In this document: positions 23,208 to 35,379 of the stretch, in pieces
Layout of the letters: each line of letters opens with the position of its first letter
Position numbering within the stretch: position 1 is the stretch's first letter
DNA from: Caenorhabditis elegans
Taxonomy: Eukaryota; Nematoda; Chromadorea; Rhabditida; Rhabditidae
Reading direction: 5' to 3'
Length of the DNA: 64,000 bases
Assembly: GCF_000002985.6 (NCBI RefSeq)
Contig: NC_003280.10
Coordinates: forward strand, 11,466,501-11,530,500
Notes under the pieces: generated by a model
The model's database searches: none
What the model was told of the DNA's origin: nothing
Seen by the model: the letters and a program-made list of their open reading frames with translations, nothing else
Position numbers and translations under genes: made by a program

Positions 23208-26200
23208 TTACATTTTCGAGCGAGTCAACCAATGATCAGCTTGTGGTTTTCTCTCCGAATCTGTTGAGATGAGAGCATTGATAACAGTTGGTCCGTCGGT
23301 TTTTTGGAATGCCTTCTCGAGAGCTGCCTTGATTTCTGGAACAGTTCTAACAACAGTTCCAGCTCCTCCGAAAGCTTTGCACATTTCTTCATAACGACAT
23401 TCAGCAGTTAGCGAGAGAACTGGAAGAGCAAGAGTACGGTCTCCTTCGATTGCCTTATCATCTTCTGGCAGGAGTCCACGATAGATTCCAGAGTTGTTAA
23501 TGATAACAGTGACGACTGGAAGATTGTATCGAGCAATTGTCTCGAGTTCCATGGCAGAGAATCCGAAAGCACTGTCTCCTTGAACCACGAGAACCTTAGT
23601 CTTCGGACTGTGATCTCTTGCCCAGAGTGCGGCGGCGAGGGAGAATCCATGACCGACTCCCATTGTTCCAAAGGTTCCGGCGTCGAGGCGACGCTTCGGG
23701 AGACGGGAAGGCATCATGGTTCGGCCGATATCCATTGTGTTGGCTCCTTCGTTGATCACAATGACGTCATTGTTGGCGAGGAATTCACGAATCTGAAAAT
23801 TCGAATTTGAATTATATATATTTATTCAAAATTCCACTTACTGGTTGATATGCTGCGTAGTAATTCAGTGGAGTTGAGTGATCATCGACAAACTTCTCAA
23901 CTGCGGCTCTATTCTTCTCAGCGTTCTCCCTGAGCTTCTTGAACCACTCGGTTGACTCGTCGTAGGTCCAGTCCCCAAGTCTTGGTGTCAACTCGGCCAG
24001 CGTCTCTCCAATATCTCCCAAAAGTGGAACCTCAGTCTTCACGTTCTGATGGAACTCTTCTGGACAAATGTCGATCTGAACAACCTTCACATCTTTTTGG
24101 AATCTTGGTGGAAGTCCGAAATGAAGAATCCAGTTGAATCGGGCTCCGATCAGGAATACGGTATCAGCCTCTCTCAATGCCAAGGATCTTGCTTGTCCGA
24201 TGAATCTTGGGTGAAGATCTGAAGCAACTCCTTTTCCACCTGGAGTTGCGAGCCATGGAAGCTTGGATTTGGTGAGGAACTGCTGAACTTGTGTAGCTCC
24301 ACGCTCGGACCACGCGGCTCCCTTTCCAACAATAACCAGAGGTTTCTTTGCGCTCTTCAAGGTGTCAATAGCTTTTTCAATTTCAGCAATTGGTGGAATG
24401 GAAACTGGAGCTGGAAGTGGGACTTGTGGTGGGAAGCTGATTTCTTCTTCAGTGCTTGTTAACACAAGATTTCCGGGAAGATCAACATAAACAGCTCCAG
24501 GTCTTCCGTACATCGCACATCTCACTGCCTTCTCAATATGAGCAGGAATTGTGTGAAGACTTGTCGGACGGCTAACATGTTTGCATGAGTTTCTGACAGA
24601 CTCTTGTTGGCTCCATTCCTGGAATGCTCCACGATTCTCGAGATCGACATCGGCGGTTCCTCCAATACAGACTACAGGCCAGCAGTTGACTGTGGCGTTG
24701 GCAAGTCCTCCAATAGCGTGAAGGATTCCGGGTCCAGAGACTACAAGAAGAGCAACTGGCTTTCCGGTGAGATATCCCATAGCTTGAGCAGCATAGGCGG
24801 CCTAGACAGGTATTTGTTTTTAAAGGAATTTTATATTTTATTTCAATGAGACCGAAAAGGTGGGAAATTCAGAAATATCACCAAAAAAACTTTCTGAAAA
24901 CGGTATTTTTCAATTATTAGTTGGGTTTTTCATTTTTCAACGAATATTTTTTGTTTTCTTTTGTGATATTTCTGAATTTCCAACGTTTTCGGGCATTTTC
25001 GAATTCCCCGCGTCTTCCAAAATTCACGAACCGCTTGCTCATTTCTACATCCGATGTATTTGATTCCATGTGCTTGTGCTGCCATTCCTACTTCAATAAC
25101 CGGGAATCCGACGACTCCGAACATGTACTCGACACCCTGAAATCTATTTTTTTTGCTTATTCTGTAAGTATTTCTTGTCATCAATAATCACTGATAAGAG
25201 TGAATTATGGTCTTATTTCTGATAATCTATGAGCGGAGGTGAAAGTCGACAATTTTTCGGGAAAAATTGCCACGTGGAGGGTATCAGTGAAGTTTTTGTA
25301 AAAGTTATAAAAAGTAAACTACATTTGAGAAAAATTAATTTTAGAGCAAAATTTTAACATTTTTGCAAAAAAGTTTTTTTTGTCTGGAAAAACCATCCAA
25401 AATCCCTTTTCAGAAAAACTCCATTTTTTAAACAAATTAATTTTTTTGATTTTTTAAAATGAACAAACCTGAGATTTAAGGGCCGCCGCTGTAATCGATG
25501 CACCATCCATATTTGATCCGTCGTGATTCCGTAGTTTTCTCGAATTGATGCGACTGTCTTTGGCCGAATAGTCGGTGATCTGCCGGCATTGTTGCTTATC
25601 GATCACACTGATAAGACCACGTTGTGGTGCGAAAGAGAATTGCGACCTTCGCACCAGTAGAGACACTGATCTACCTGTGAAAGATATATTTATTAGAGAG
25701 TTTCGTAGTTTTGGAAGCTTTTATTTAGATGAATTGAAATTTTGATTCCAGAAAACCCCCAAAAACTCTGCAAAAAGACTGAAACATTTTTTGGAGAAAT
25801 CTCATTTTTGGTTTACTGATTCAAAATTGAAACACTTTTCTATGTTTTTTCGGTCGAAATTTTGAATAAATATATTCGGGTAGATATTTTTTATAATTTG
25901 AGTTTAAAAAATAAGAAAATTTTCGGTTTGGGTTACTGTACATTTTAGATTTTAATTATTTTTTCGCTCCCGAGAATATTACCGAATTATTGAACAAAAA
26001 TTCTTTAATTAAAATTCGTGACTGGGTAATATAACCTAGACGCGAAATTTTGCGATTTTCGTGACAACTTTTTGTAAAATACAAGAGGGTGTGCACGCAT
26101 GCGCCTTTAAAGAGTACTGTAATTTCAAATTTTTGTTTAAAATTTCTGCTGACTTTCTATCTACTTTTAAAATATTTTCGATAATAAGAAATATAACTTT

Positions 26201-26463
26201 ATCGGAAAACTGAGAAGAACTGTGCAAAATTGATGAAAATTTTAAAATTCGGGAGAAACGAAATTTTAATACTACAGTACTCTTTAAAGACGCACATCTC
26301 TTTGCATTTAGCAGAAATTTGTCGTGTCGAGACCGGATACAGTAACTTTGAAGCAATGCTAGCAAGACTTCGCAAAATTCCAGAAAATATTGTTTAAGTC
26401 AATAATTTACTCACGTGATGTGACATTGGCAAGAGAAGAAGCTATAAACCGTGTGGATGACAT
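23208..26463 (-). CDS. hacl-1: 2-hydroxyacyl-CoA lyase (ThDP-dependent)
   Basis: Five exons: 26463-26415, 25674-25469, 25136-25032, 24801-23842 and 23792-23208, 634 aa. The ThDP fold is complete: the catalytic glutamate in [33 protein letters not shown], and the ThDP/Mg motif [13 protein letters not shown] ending in [12 protein letters not shown] cleaves 2-hydroxy fatty acyl-CoA to a one-carbon-shorter aldehyde and formyl-CoA in peroxisomal alpha-oxidation. The last three residues are SKM, a peroxisomal PTS1-like signal. The N terminus has about 70 residues more than human HACL1, rich in Arg/Ser with no acid before about residue 42, like a mitochondrial presequence. A shorter form could start at an ATG opening [14 protein letters not shown]. 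Intron 1 (740 bp) holds a foldback repeat. Confidence 0.94.
26092..26349. repeat. Foldback repeat, same family, copy 4
   Basis: GCGCCTTTAAAGAGTACTGT on the left against ACAGTACTCTTTAAAGACGC on the right, followed by GTCGTGTCGAGACCGGATAC. In the first hacl-1 intron. Confidence 0.85.
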
Positions 26464-26963
26464 CTGTAAAACTTTTTCGTTCTGATTGAATGAAAAAGCG
26501 GAAGCAAAGAAGTCAATAAAACAAGGTTCTGATTTGAATGATCTCTGTGACTCGTTTCTTTTACTGTCTGCGTCTATGTATTCAACGAATTCAGTGCAAT
26601 TCAACAGCAAAGATTACAATGATGACTATTATTTTTTTGAGAAAACCTTCTTCGTGAGACGTCATCAGATTCATAAAGGTCTCGGAAATAGCTTGATGAG
26701 TAAACATTTGATCTCAAGTTCAAAGAACTATTAATTTTGAAACCGGAGATGATTCATTGACAAGGAAAGCAACAAAAAAAACTACCAGTAAAGTGTAATT
26801 CAAGGAAGAGGTAATAGGCAAGATCTACAGGAAAAGAATGGAAAATTAGTAAAAGTGATTTCTAGATATGAACTAAAAATGTACAAAAAAGAGGGAAAAA
26901 TATTGATTGTACAAACAAAAAAAGAGATAACAAATTGAACGGGTTGGGTTGACCTTCGAGTCA
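26464..26963. other. Intergenic region between ooc-3 and hacl-1
   Basis: 500 bp, with hacl-1 reading away to the left and ooc-3 ending at 26964. A plus-strand 82-codon frame (26486-26734) is unsupported. Holds the hacl-1 promoter. Confidence 0.5.
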
Positions 26964-28814
26964 TTAGAAGCTTGATTCTGATAAGGTTGTTGAGTCGATT
27001 TTTGCAGGAGATTCTGAAATTTAAAAGTAAAGCTTTTTAATAAGTTTATATTGTTTTACACAAAAATCAATAAAGGACGAAGCGGTGAACATTTTAGTTT
27101 TCTAGTTTTTTAGATGTTAATTTATGATTTTTAAATTTGAATTTTTCGCAGAATTTATGTTATGGGCAACTGGAATCCATCTGAATTTCCTGCTCAAAAC
27201 ATTACCGTTAACTTTCTCCTCATCCTCATCTTCACTCGATTCTCCGAGTAAGCTCAGATCGTCTTCTAGCGACGATTCCACCGGAGCTGAGTCTTCTTCC
27301 ATCTTCATCGACTCCTCTCTCTCGTTGTCGCTCTTTTTCTCGTTCCCATTTTCGCTTCCACTCACGACGTCTTCTCGCTCCGATGTTGGATAACTTATCA
27401 TTTCGGGTCTGAAATAATATTCGTTATTTCACACAATTTAACAGGAAAAACACCGCAATCATACTTTTTATTTCTTGCCTGTTCTAATCTTTTCATCTCT
27501 TTTGCTGTTATAAGCAGTTGGGGAGCTGGCTGCTGTGGAGGTTCTCCATCCAGCCAACCCGCGATTTTTCCAATACTGGAACTACAGAAGTTGAGCCCTG
27601 AAAAATATTAGTTTTTGTTATTTAACTATTAAATTAAAATTTCTTACAAATCGGTTCATAACTAAAGAATGGAGTTCGAATAGCTCCAAGCATTAGAACA
27701 AGGAAGATTGTCATCACGATTTGAGCTATCAATGGAGCACCGTCATATAGATTTCTGGAAAAATTAATTTACAGCTTTTTTTATGAATTCGTCAAAAAAT
27801 ACCTGAAGAATAAATTAAAGTGCTTCGCAGAACCAGAAAAAAACGCAAAGAATCCTCCGGAAATAGTCTCAGAAAACACTTCGATGATAGAAATCTCGTG
27901 GAAAATCGATATGGTTTGACTCTGAAATTTACAACATTTAAAATAATTTAACCCAACAAAGAAGAAATAAAACAAAAACTAACCTCAATGTACTTTAAAC
28001 ATTTTGATTTTTGCCGATATTGGAAAGGCGATGCGAGGATTTCAACCATTCTTGAGAGTAATCCTTCTGTAGCACAAGAATCATGAGCATGCTCTTGGAA
28101 TTGTGCAAATCTTCGTGATTCTGCTTCTTGATATTTTTTGCTATAACCAGAATACATGGAAACAAGAAGAGCAGTTGAGAGAACGAGAATCCAAAAGTTT
28201 CGTGGCCGAACGATTGATCGAAGAACAACAAAAGCAGCCGCGGGCAAAATGAAGATGTTCAGTGTGAAAATGAAAGGTTGGAGAGTCACAAATGTATCCT
28301 GCCAAGTACGATCTGGAGCTGGAGGCTTCACGCTGAAAATGTTTGACAACGCGGATCGGACGGCTTCTCTCTCTTCAGCCAAATCTGCTTCATCATTTTT
28401 TAAATACTTCGAAAGAACCGACATGCTGTGCCGAGATATTTTAATTCTGCAATTCAAAGCTTAAAATATATCGGAACTAGAAGAAAATATACTCACTGTA
28501 CATCTTTTTTAATTGAACCTTCCAAATGATAGTCAATTTTGGTTTCGTGGAGAAGTTGTCGAAGAATCAGACGAAGACTTTGATCAGGCTGAAACTATTG
28601 AATGGGTTATTTACGGATTTCTTTAAAGCTTTTAGTTTACCTTCTGAACTTGATTTCGAACAGATAGAAGTCGTTTTGACGCTGGCGGGCTTTCTCCAGA
28701 AGTTGGATCATTCGGATCTTTCCACACATTTTCATGTGTAAATTCTTCGTCAATGTCTTGAGTTGCGAAAAGTTGCGGGACGAGGAGTAGAAGTGTGACC
28801 CATATTATTTTCAT
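26964..28814 (-). CDS. ooc-3: OOC-3, ER multi-pass membrane protein of early embryo polarity
   Basis: Eight exons: 28814-28641, 28588-28497, 28446-27984, 27921-27803, 27754-27648, 27597-27465, 27408-27206 and 27013-26964, 446 aa, every join in phase. Features: signal peptide (MKIIWVTLLLLVPQLFA), acidic luminal segment, transmembrane segments FIFTLNIFILPAAAFVVL, FWILVLSTALLVSMYSG and IVMTIFLVLMLGAI, and a very acidic cytosolic tail (LGESSEDEDEE). OOC-3 is known in C. elegans as an ER protein needed with OOC-5 for asymmetric PAR distribution and spindle orientation at the two-cell stage. I recognised it from its N terminus and locus. The last exon codes only 16 residues and is easy to miss. Confidence 0.85.
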
Positions 28815-29202
28815 CTGAAACAAGCGGAAAGTTGAAAGAGAAAAGATGTTTACAGCACGCTCAGCAACTGACAGGCGAGTTCATAAGATAACATAGTTGT
28901 TTGATCAATAAAATGTTGTGTTTTTCCGAGTTTTCAGATAATTCGCATTTAAACTTCACTTTTTATATTCAGAAAATTGTAAAATCGAAACATTTCAAGA
29001 ATTGCGAAACAAGTTTTCAGAAGGCAAATTAATAAGTATAATACGGTTGACAATTGGTGTATGCAGAATTGTCGTGAATTTCGATGCCTGCGTACGCGAG
29101 AAATTTGCATTCATTATTTTCTTTTCCACAGTTTTCCACACTTTTCTCATCGATTTTTGCAATAATTTCATCAAATTTTCTTGTTTTTCAGTAAACTTCA
29201 AG
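28815..29202. promoter_or_regulatory. Shared divergent promoter region, ooc-3 / PRELI gene
   Basis: 388 bp between two start codons facing away from each other, with no coding signal. A TTTTTCAG at 29184-29191, eleven bases before the PRELI ATG, is a likely spliced-leader acceptor. Core promoter elements were not recognised. Confidence 0.5.
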
Positions 29203-29981
29203 ATGAAGCTTTGGGATTCTCCGAATACCTCGTTCCCTTATTCATTTGATGAGGTTGCCAGTGCGTTTTGGGACAGGTGAGGCAGGAAATCTCGGAAAAT
29301 GGTAATTTCAATTTCTAAACCCTCAGATACCCAAATTCTCATGCAAAACACATCATTTCGGAGGATGTACTCGAACGCCAGATCACTGACAACACTATTG
29401 TCACTAAAAAATTGATTGTCAAGCAAGGTATTTAGCTGATATTACAAGAGCCAGTAAATTATTCGCATAATTTTTCAGGAAGCTCGATTTTGAAACGTGT
29501 TCCTCGTTGGATTTCGAGAATGACAGATATTCAAGTTGTTCCTGTCATTGAAGAAAGTGTTTATGATAAAGTATCGAAAAAACTCGTAACATACACTCGA
29601 AATGTTTCACACATTTCTCTATTTCAACTCCATGAACGATGCATTTACAAATCATCCGAGGTTTATCATTGTTATTTCAAATCTCTATTTACTGTTATTT
29701 TTCAGGATAATCAGCAGCATCACCCAGCCCTTCTCACTGACGTACTGCGAAGTGTCACAGTTTCAATCGATTGTGGTCGAATGAGCTCAGTTTACGAGAA
29801 AGTCCTACTAATGGGCTTCAAAAAATCGATCAATAACACAACGAAAGGGTTGTTTGAGAAGCTAGAAGAGCGATTTGGAGTCAAAAACGTTGCTAATGAG
29901 AAAATGAAAATGATCAAGGAAAAGATTATCAAGTCATCGTCAAATCTCGTCACTCATGTCCAATGCGAAGAGGATGTCTAG
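29203..29981 (+). CDS. PRELI/MSF1 domain protein, mitochondrial phospholipid transfer
   Basis: Exons 29203-29276, 29327-29427, 29479-29660 and 29706-29981 give 210 aa, the full length of PRELI-domain proteins. Match points: AFWDRYPNSHAKHIISEDVLERQIT, KRVPRWISR, VEEx-like ERCIYK, and a C-terminal amphipathic helix (KGLFEKLEERFG). PRELID/SLMO proteins pair with TRIAP1 in the mitochondrial intermembrane space and shuttle phosphatidic acid or phosphatidylserine between membranes; which lipid this one carries cannot be read from sequence. The start follows a probable spliced-leader site. Convergent neighbours are absent; emc-5 follows 360 bp downstream on the same strand. Confidence 0.9.
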
Positions 29982-30341
29982 TCAGCCATACTGAATATAA
30001 ATCTCAAACATTCACTTTTTCCCGTTATTTTCATTTATGTCCCCCCAAAAAAATCTCAATTCTCATAGAATTACTGAATCTTCTGCACATTCTTTGCATT
30101 GAACTGAGACCATTATTTGTTTGTTATTTGGCTCTCAATCTCTCCTGATAAATGTACATATTCAATTTATTTTTTGAATTTTTTTTGGCTATTTTCTGGT
30201 TATTTACCAGCTATTGTTATCTTTCTTGACCTTTTTTGTCTGAATTACATTATAATCTATCATAATCTCCAATATTTAGGCTCTTCTCAATAAGGCTTTT
30301 CAAAACTCCTTCAAAAAGCTTCTTGGTCTTCGATCAACGAT
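29982..30341. other. Intergenic region between PRELI gene and emc-5
   Basis: 360 bp, no gene seen. T-rich stretches near 30140-30240 would suit a 3' end, and the spacing is compatible with either an operon or a separate promoter. Confidence 0.45.
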
Positions 30342-31363
30342 ATGGCGAGTACTATTTACCGGTGAGTGACCTCCCAAAAGTTTCTGGAACACGGCAGTTG
30401 TTCCACTTGAATCAGCAAAAAATAACCATCAATCACAAGAAAAAGAGACATAGATATCAAAAGAAAATCCCCTGTTGCAGCCTGATCACAATCGTCTCGC
30501 TTCTCTCATTGCTCCATTGTGCCTATTCCGCCGCCCAACACCGTTTCTACCTGCGTCTCACTGAGCAACCGTTCATCAATCTCCCATCCGACGTCGTCGC
30601 TCAGACAGTTATCTCCTTGATTGCACTGATCTACGGAACTTCCTTCCTGGCCAATCCATTCCTTTTCATAAAGAAGGATCAAGTGAGTTGGAGGAGAGAT
30701 TCATGAAAATTGTTTAAACCAAAAACGAGGAAAACCCGATTTTCGTAATGAGAATATCTGAAAATTTTCAAAAAAAATTATGGCTGTGCAAAGTATTTGA
30801 AAAATAACTATTTTCAGCTAAAATCTCAAATTTTGCCAGTTTAGAAGTGTTAAAAAATTCCGTCAGTGGCGGCACTGACAATTTGGCAAAATTTGAGATT
30901 TTAGCTATAATATGCGCCTTTTTCCAATACTTTGAACCGCCATGATTTTTTTTGAGAAATTTTCAAAGGTCCTCATCACGAAAATTGGCAGTTTTTTGGT
31001 TAGTTTGGGTCTAAAAAAGCAATTTTTTCTCTTTTTCCAATTTCGCTACTACGCCTTTAAAAAACTTAAAACAAAAATTAGTTCGGAGCTTTAAAATCAA
31101 TTTTCCTGTTTTTTGGCATTTTCAATTTACTTCAATTTCCCAATTTCCAGCACCACGACCGATCATGCGACGAAGCACTCAATTGTCCATCATTCATCAC
31201 ATTCGACAACCGTGCCAAAGCAATGTCCCCAGAATTTGCGATGCTCCGAACCTTGAAACAACAGCAACGTCAACGACAAAACTCTTCTCGTGGAACTCAC
31301 AGTGGACGTGTCTCCGAAGTTATTCAAACGGAAGAAGACTCGGCCGACGATTCTCAGGAATAA
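30342..31363 (+). CDS. emc-5: ER membrane protein complex subunit 5 (EMC5/MMGT)
   Basis: Exons 30342-30361, 30481-30682 and 31151-31363 give 144 aa. The first exon encodes just MASTIY and two bases of Arg. Two membrane helices (LITIVSLLSLLHCAYSAAQ and VVAQTVISLIALIYGTSF) flank the conserved SAAQHRFYLRLTEQ and LPSDVVAQT. After the second helix, CPSFITFDNRAKAM matches the family's HPSFYVFNHRGRVL. A worm-specific Gln/Ser/acidic tail of about 45 residues follows. EMC5 is a core subunit of the insertase that places tail-anchored and polytopic proteins in the ER membrane. The last exon overlaps, in another frame, the best start of the NDUFAF6-like gene. The second intron holds an inverted repeat. 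Confidence 0.9.
30740..30987. repeat. Inverted repeat in the emc-5 second intron
   Basis: ATTTTCGTAATGAGAATATC and CAGCTAAAATCTCAAATTTT on the left pair with AAAATTTGAGATTTTAGCTA and CCTCATCACGAAAAT on the right, arms about 110 bp with small gaps, around a short centre (GTCAGTGGCGGCACTGAC, itself a hairpin). Confidence 0.8.
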
Positions 31364-32972
31364 CTTCAATCTCTGCTCGTCACTTCTCTACAAAATCCTC
31401 TCCATTCCTCGACACCTCATCTAATAATAACATTTCCAATGATAAGAAGAAAACACCTAGTCGTTCGCCAGACTTTAGCAATATTCCGGGTGCACGGTAA
31501 TAATTTGTTTTGTCTTTTATGTCTTTCAACTATTTAAAAATATAAATCTTTTCCATTTTATAGTATCCCAAAATCGATGCCAAAAAGGACCCGATTCCTA
31601 GAAATCAGTAAGCAGCAGGCCGACGAGGCATTCAGAAGTTGTCTTGAAATGGTTCGAAAACACGATATCGACAGTTATCTAGCCATTTTGACTATCAATA
31701 AACGAGCACAGCCAGAAATTGTCGCGGTTTGTAGAAATTCGACCCAAAAATAGTTTTAAAATCGGGCAAATTCAGCTTAACGCACTGAACGTCGAGTTGG
31801 CTTCAATTCGTGACAAAGTGGACACAAGAAAAGGAGACGCTTCAGCAATGTATCGCCTTCAATTCTGGAAGGATGCTATTTCATCAATCTACGGAATATC
31901 TCCACTTCCTGTACCACGTCAACCTGTTGCTATTGCTCTGTGCTCTTTCGCCGCTGGTGCCAACTCTGACATGCTTCTGAAACTGGTTGAAACTCGCCAG
32001 TCAACAATTGGTGATAGGCAGTTTTCTGATATTAATGCTGTGAGTTTTAATATTGAAAAATTTCGAAAAAATATGTCCGAAAAATTTAACATATTCCCAA
32101 TCGCAAATATTTTGTGATTTTCTTAAATTCAAAAGATCGTGCGCCTTTAAGGATTACTGTAGCTCCCATTTCCTCATCGTTGAGTGATTTTTAGAAGCTA
32201 CAGTACTCTTTAAAGGCACACACTCTTCCGAGTTTAAGAAAATCGTTCGCTTCGAGACCGGTTACGGTGTTTTTGGAGCAAAAACCAGAAACTTTTGCAT
32301 CTGAGTAATATGTTTCTTTTGCTCTATGAATCAAAGAAAAAAATCATTATTTTTCAATGCGGAATTTAGATGAGAAAAACCAATTTTGGTTTTTTTTAAT
32401 CTAAAATGTAGATAAAATAGACAAATTTCTTGAAAAAAAAAAATTAAAATTACTAAATATTTTTCCAGTTATGCGAATATGGCAAATCAACAATCGGGTC
32501 TCTTCTGTGCCTACAAATCGATGCTCTTGCTCGTAACTCTCCAGAAACTAAAGTACTCCCAATGGCCTACGATGTTGCAAAAGATCTCGGAGCCGCGTAT
32601 GCTATCGCCAATATGATTCGTGCCACACATCCACTACTGGCTCGTGGAATCGTTCTTCTACCAGCTGATGTGATGTCTTTAAATGGTGCCACACCGGATA
32701 GTCTTTATAAAAAGAAGAAGCTCGATGAGATGGTTGGAATGACAAAAGATCTGGTCAACGAGTCAAAACGATTACTTATTGATGCTCGAAGTCCGATAGA
32801 AATGGTACCGAAAGCTGTGAGACCTGCGCTTGCAGCCACTGGAGCCACAACTGACTATATCATTAAAACAATCGAAAAGAATAATTATGACATCTACTCT
32901 CCTCATCTTCAACGTCGAAATCCACTTCTTCTCTGGTCACTTTTGGTTCGAAAACTGTGCTCAAAATATTAA
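31165..32972 (+). CDS. NDUFAF6-like complex I assembly factor (squalene/phytoene synthase fold)
   Basis: Exons 31165-31496, 31564-31726, 31776-32039 and 32469-32972 give 420 aa. Core matches to human NDUFAF6: SYLAILTINKRAQPE, LNALNVELASIRDKV, RLQFWKDAISSIYG, RQPVAIAL, LLPADVMSLNGAT and the end YDIYSPHLQRRNPLL. The fold is that of squalene/phytoene synthases, but these proteins assist assembly of respiratory complex I in mitochondria. The N terminus (MRRSTQLSIIHHIRQ ... ISARHFSTKSS) has a good presequence look, which supports the start at 31165 although it lies inside emc-5 exon 3 in a different frame. The next in-frame Met is SMPKRTRF in exon 2, which would drop the presequence. Intron 3 holds a foldback repeat. 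Confidence 0.85.
32112..32273. repeat. Foldback repeat, same family, copy 5
   Basis: GCGCCTTTAAGGATTACTGT against ACAGTACTCTTTAAAGGCAC, with outer arms GATTTTCTTAAATTC and GAGTTTAAGAAAATCG and the right flank CGCTTCGAGACCGGTTACGG. In intron 3 of the NDUFAF6-like gene. Confidence 0.85.
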
Positions 32973-33514
32973 AATGTTATATTTTTCGTGTTTTTTCTTC
33001 ATCTTCATCTTCTTTTTTTTTCTTTCCTCTTTCCCTTTCCCCTTCTCCCCATTTCGTGTTCTCTCTCTCTCATTCGAATAGTTATATTTATATTTATGGC
33101 ATCAAGTAAAGAGCTTACAATCAGTGTGGAGTACTACGAAGACTAGTAAACGGATAACTGAATCATAACAAGGAGCCCATCGTAAAGAAGAGCGGGAAGA
33201 AGAAGAATGTGGCGAATTAGAATGTGCAATACGAGAATACTCGAAGATGAACCCTCTTTTGAATTGTTGTTGTTGTTGTTATTCTGGAAGCTATTTTTTC
33301 TCTTGAGAGAAGAGAACATCCTCAAAAAAAAGATATAACAACAACAATTTGAAGGGGGAAGCCATTTTTACAAATTTAGCGTTAAGCTGGAACACTTCTC
33401 TCGAATATTATTTTAAAACTACATTTAGACTACATTTACTGCTCTTGCGAATTTAATTTAATATTCCGATTAACCTGATGCGAAATTTTTGAACAAAAAC
33501 ACGGAACCGAAGAG

Positions 33515-33795
33515 GTGTGTGCCTTTAAAGAGTACTGTAGTTACAAACTTGTGCTGTTGCGGAATTTTTATCGACTTTTCATAACGATTTGTCAAAATGT
33601 ATCTGTTTTAAGTGATTTATGTTAGTTTTTAAAAAAATAAATTAAAATTTTTTAATTAAATAAAATTTAAACAAAAAACTATGTAAAATCAGTTAAAATT
33701 CCACAACAGCAAATGATTGAAACTACAGTATTCTTTAAAGGCGCACGCTTTTTCGCTTTTTTCAAATAAAAATTTATCGTGTCGAGCCAGATGCC
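33515..33795. repeat. Foldback repeat, same family, copy 6
   Basis: GTGCCTTTAAAGAGTACTGT on the left against ACAGTATTCTTTAAAGGCGC on the right; the right outer arm reads TCGTGTCGAGCCAGATGCCG. Confidence 0.85.
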
Positions 33796-34260
33796 GTATT
33801 TTGCATTTAACAGTAAGTACACAATCAAGAGCGCCCTTACGGAAAACTTCACTTAATATTGATATATAATTACATAAACATTATAGTAAACGTGCTTACC
33901 TTTGCGATACGGCTGTTATCAGTTGGAAATTGAGTATGACCGGCGAAAATAGCAATCATTATGAGAAATTCACAATTCAATCAGCTTTTATACGCAGAAT
34001 TTCCATTTTAGAATGAGAAATTTCTATCAAGTGTAAATCAAAGAAAATTTAAAGTTAGCAATCCAGTTTTGACACCGTTTATTCGGGTGTTCATCAATTT
34101 AAACATGTTTTGAATTTTAGACATGTTAAAAGGAATCTATCAGGTCTAATAATTTTAGCTGAATATTTCCGAAGAGAATTAGAGCAGCCTGGAAAAAATC
34201 TAAATTTTTTAACAAAAAATATTACTCGGATGCGAAATGCTGCAATTTATGATGGAAAAA

Positions 34261-34335
34261 TACGGTACCAGGTCTCGACACGGCCGCATAAGTTTATATG
34301 AAAATTTTTATGCGCCTTCGAAGAGTACAGTAGTT
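34261..34335. repeat. Solo half of the foldback family
   Basis: TACGGTACCAGGTCTCGACA followed by GCGCCTTCGAAGAGTACAGT, with no matching right arm nearby. Probably a deleted or one-armed copy. Confidence 0.7.
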
Positions 34336-35312
34336 TTGCGCAGCTTTTCGAATTATTTTCACCCCCTCTGCTCATTTTGCAAATTCTGAATGCATTCTGT
34401 ACATACTTTACAAAAGTTTCCGTTCAACTTCTGAAAATTTGTTTGCTCTTTCCGGAGGCCTCCGCCAATCTGTCAACTCCAATTTGCTGAAAATGAACTC
34501 AATTCGTTGTTTACAAGAAAAATGCTGGAAGAAGAGAACATGCAGTATTAAAGATGTTTATGTTTTTGAACTCGCATCCTGATTTTTTTTGTGTTTTTGT
34601 GTCTAAAGTTCTGGGATCAGAATTTTAGATTGTTAGTGTTAGTTTTGTTGTTCTTTTTTTGCAAAGAATTGCATTTTTCCGGGCGTTACTCGCTTCTTCT
34701 TCTTGTGATTCTGTATGTTTAGGCAAAAAGTTCGGTAAAGTTTTTTTGAAATTGAAGGCTCTGAAGAGAGATTTTGGTGACAGTGTTCTCGGTTTAAAGC
34801 TTCTATGCAAAGTGCATAGTCTTCCTAGAAAACTGTCCAGACCACCGATTCATTTTTGTAAAACCCTGCCCATCATACATATTGTTTTCACCTGTTCTCC
34901 AATATTTTTCAACTCTCCTCTCACTTTCAAACTGTCACGAAATGCTGAAAGAGAAGCTCTCAATACCTCTGTCTGTCTCACTTGATCGCGAGACCCCCTC
35001 TCTGTATTTGTACAGTAACCACTGCGTCTCATCGATCCACGTACTCCATATTATTGTCTCCTGCATCAAACACACCTAGTTGCGCATGTTTTTGCAGGAG
35101 CCGCTCCCCTCCTCATTCAATGCAATCCATCAATTTCCCGTCCTTGCCAAATACGACATTTATTATAAGCAACTTTTTTTATTGGCCTTTTAAATTTCAA
35201 AAGTTTTTTCAACCCTAATTTTTTGATCTTTGCTAGATCTGTTGTTTGATGAATTTTGAGGAAAGGTTGATATCAAGAATTGAGCTCAGGCTCGAAAATC
35301 GCCTATTTGTGT

Positions 35313-35379
35313 GCCTAAGCCAAATCCAAAGCCTAAGCGTAAGCCTGAGCCTAAGCCGGATACTAAGCCTAAGCCTGAA
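35313..35379. repeat. Degenerate telomere-like (GCCTAA)n array, short
   Basis: About eleven six-base units related to GCCTAA (GCCTAAGCCAAATCCAAAGC and on), the reverse complement of the worm telomere repeat TTAGGC. Confidence 0.75.

Noticed and set aside
33143-33959. A two-exon minus-strand gene (MIAIFAGHTQFPTDNSR at 33959, second exon after 33386) with a TATAAAAG upstream
   Set aside because: The strong donor at 33899 is real-looking, but joining to 33386 gives a frame that stops within about 30 codons, and the long Asn-rich frame at 33325 is out of phase.
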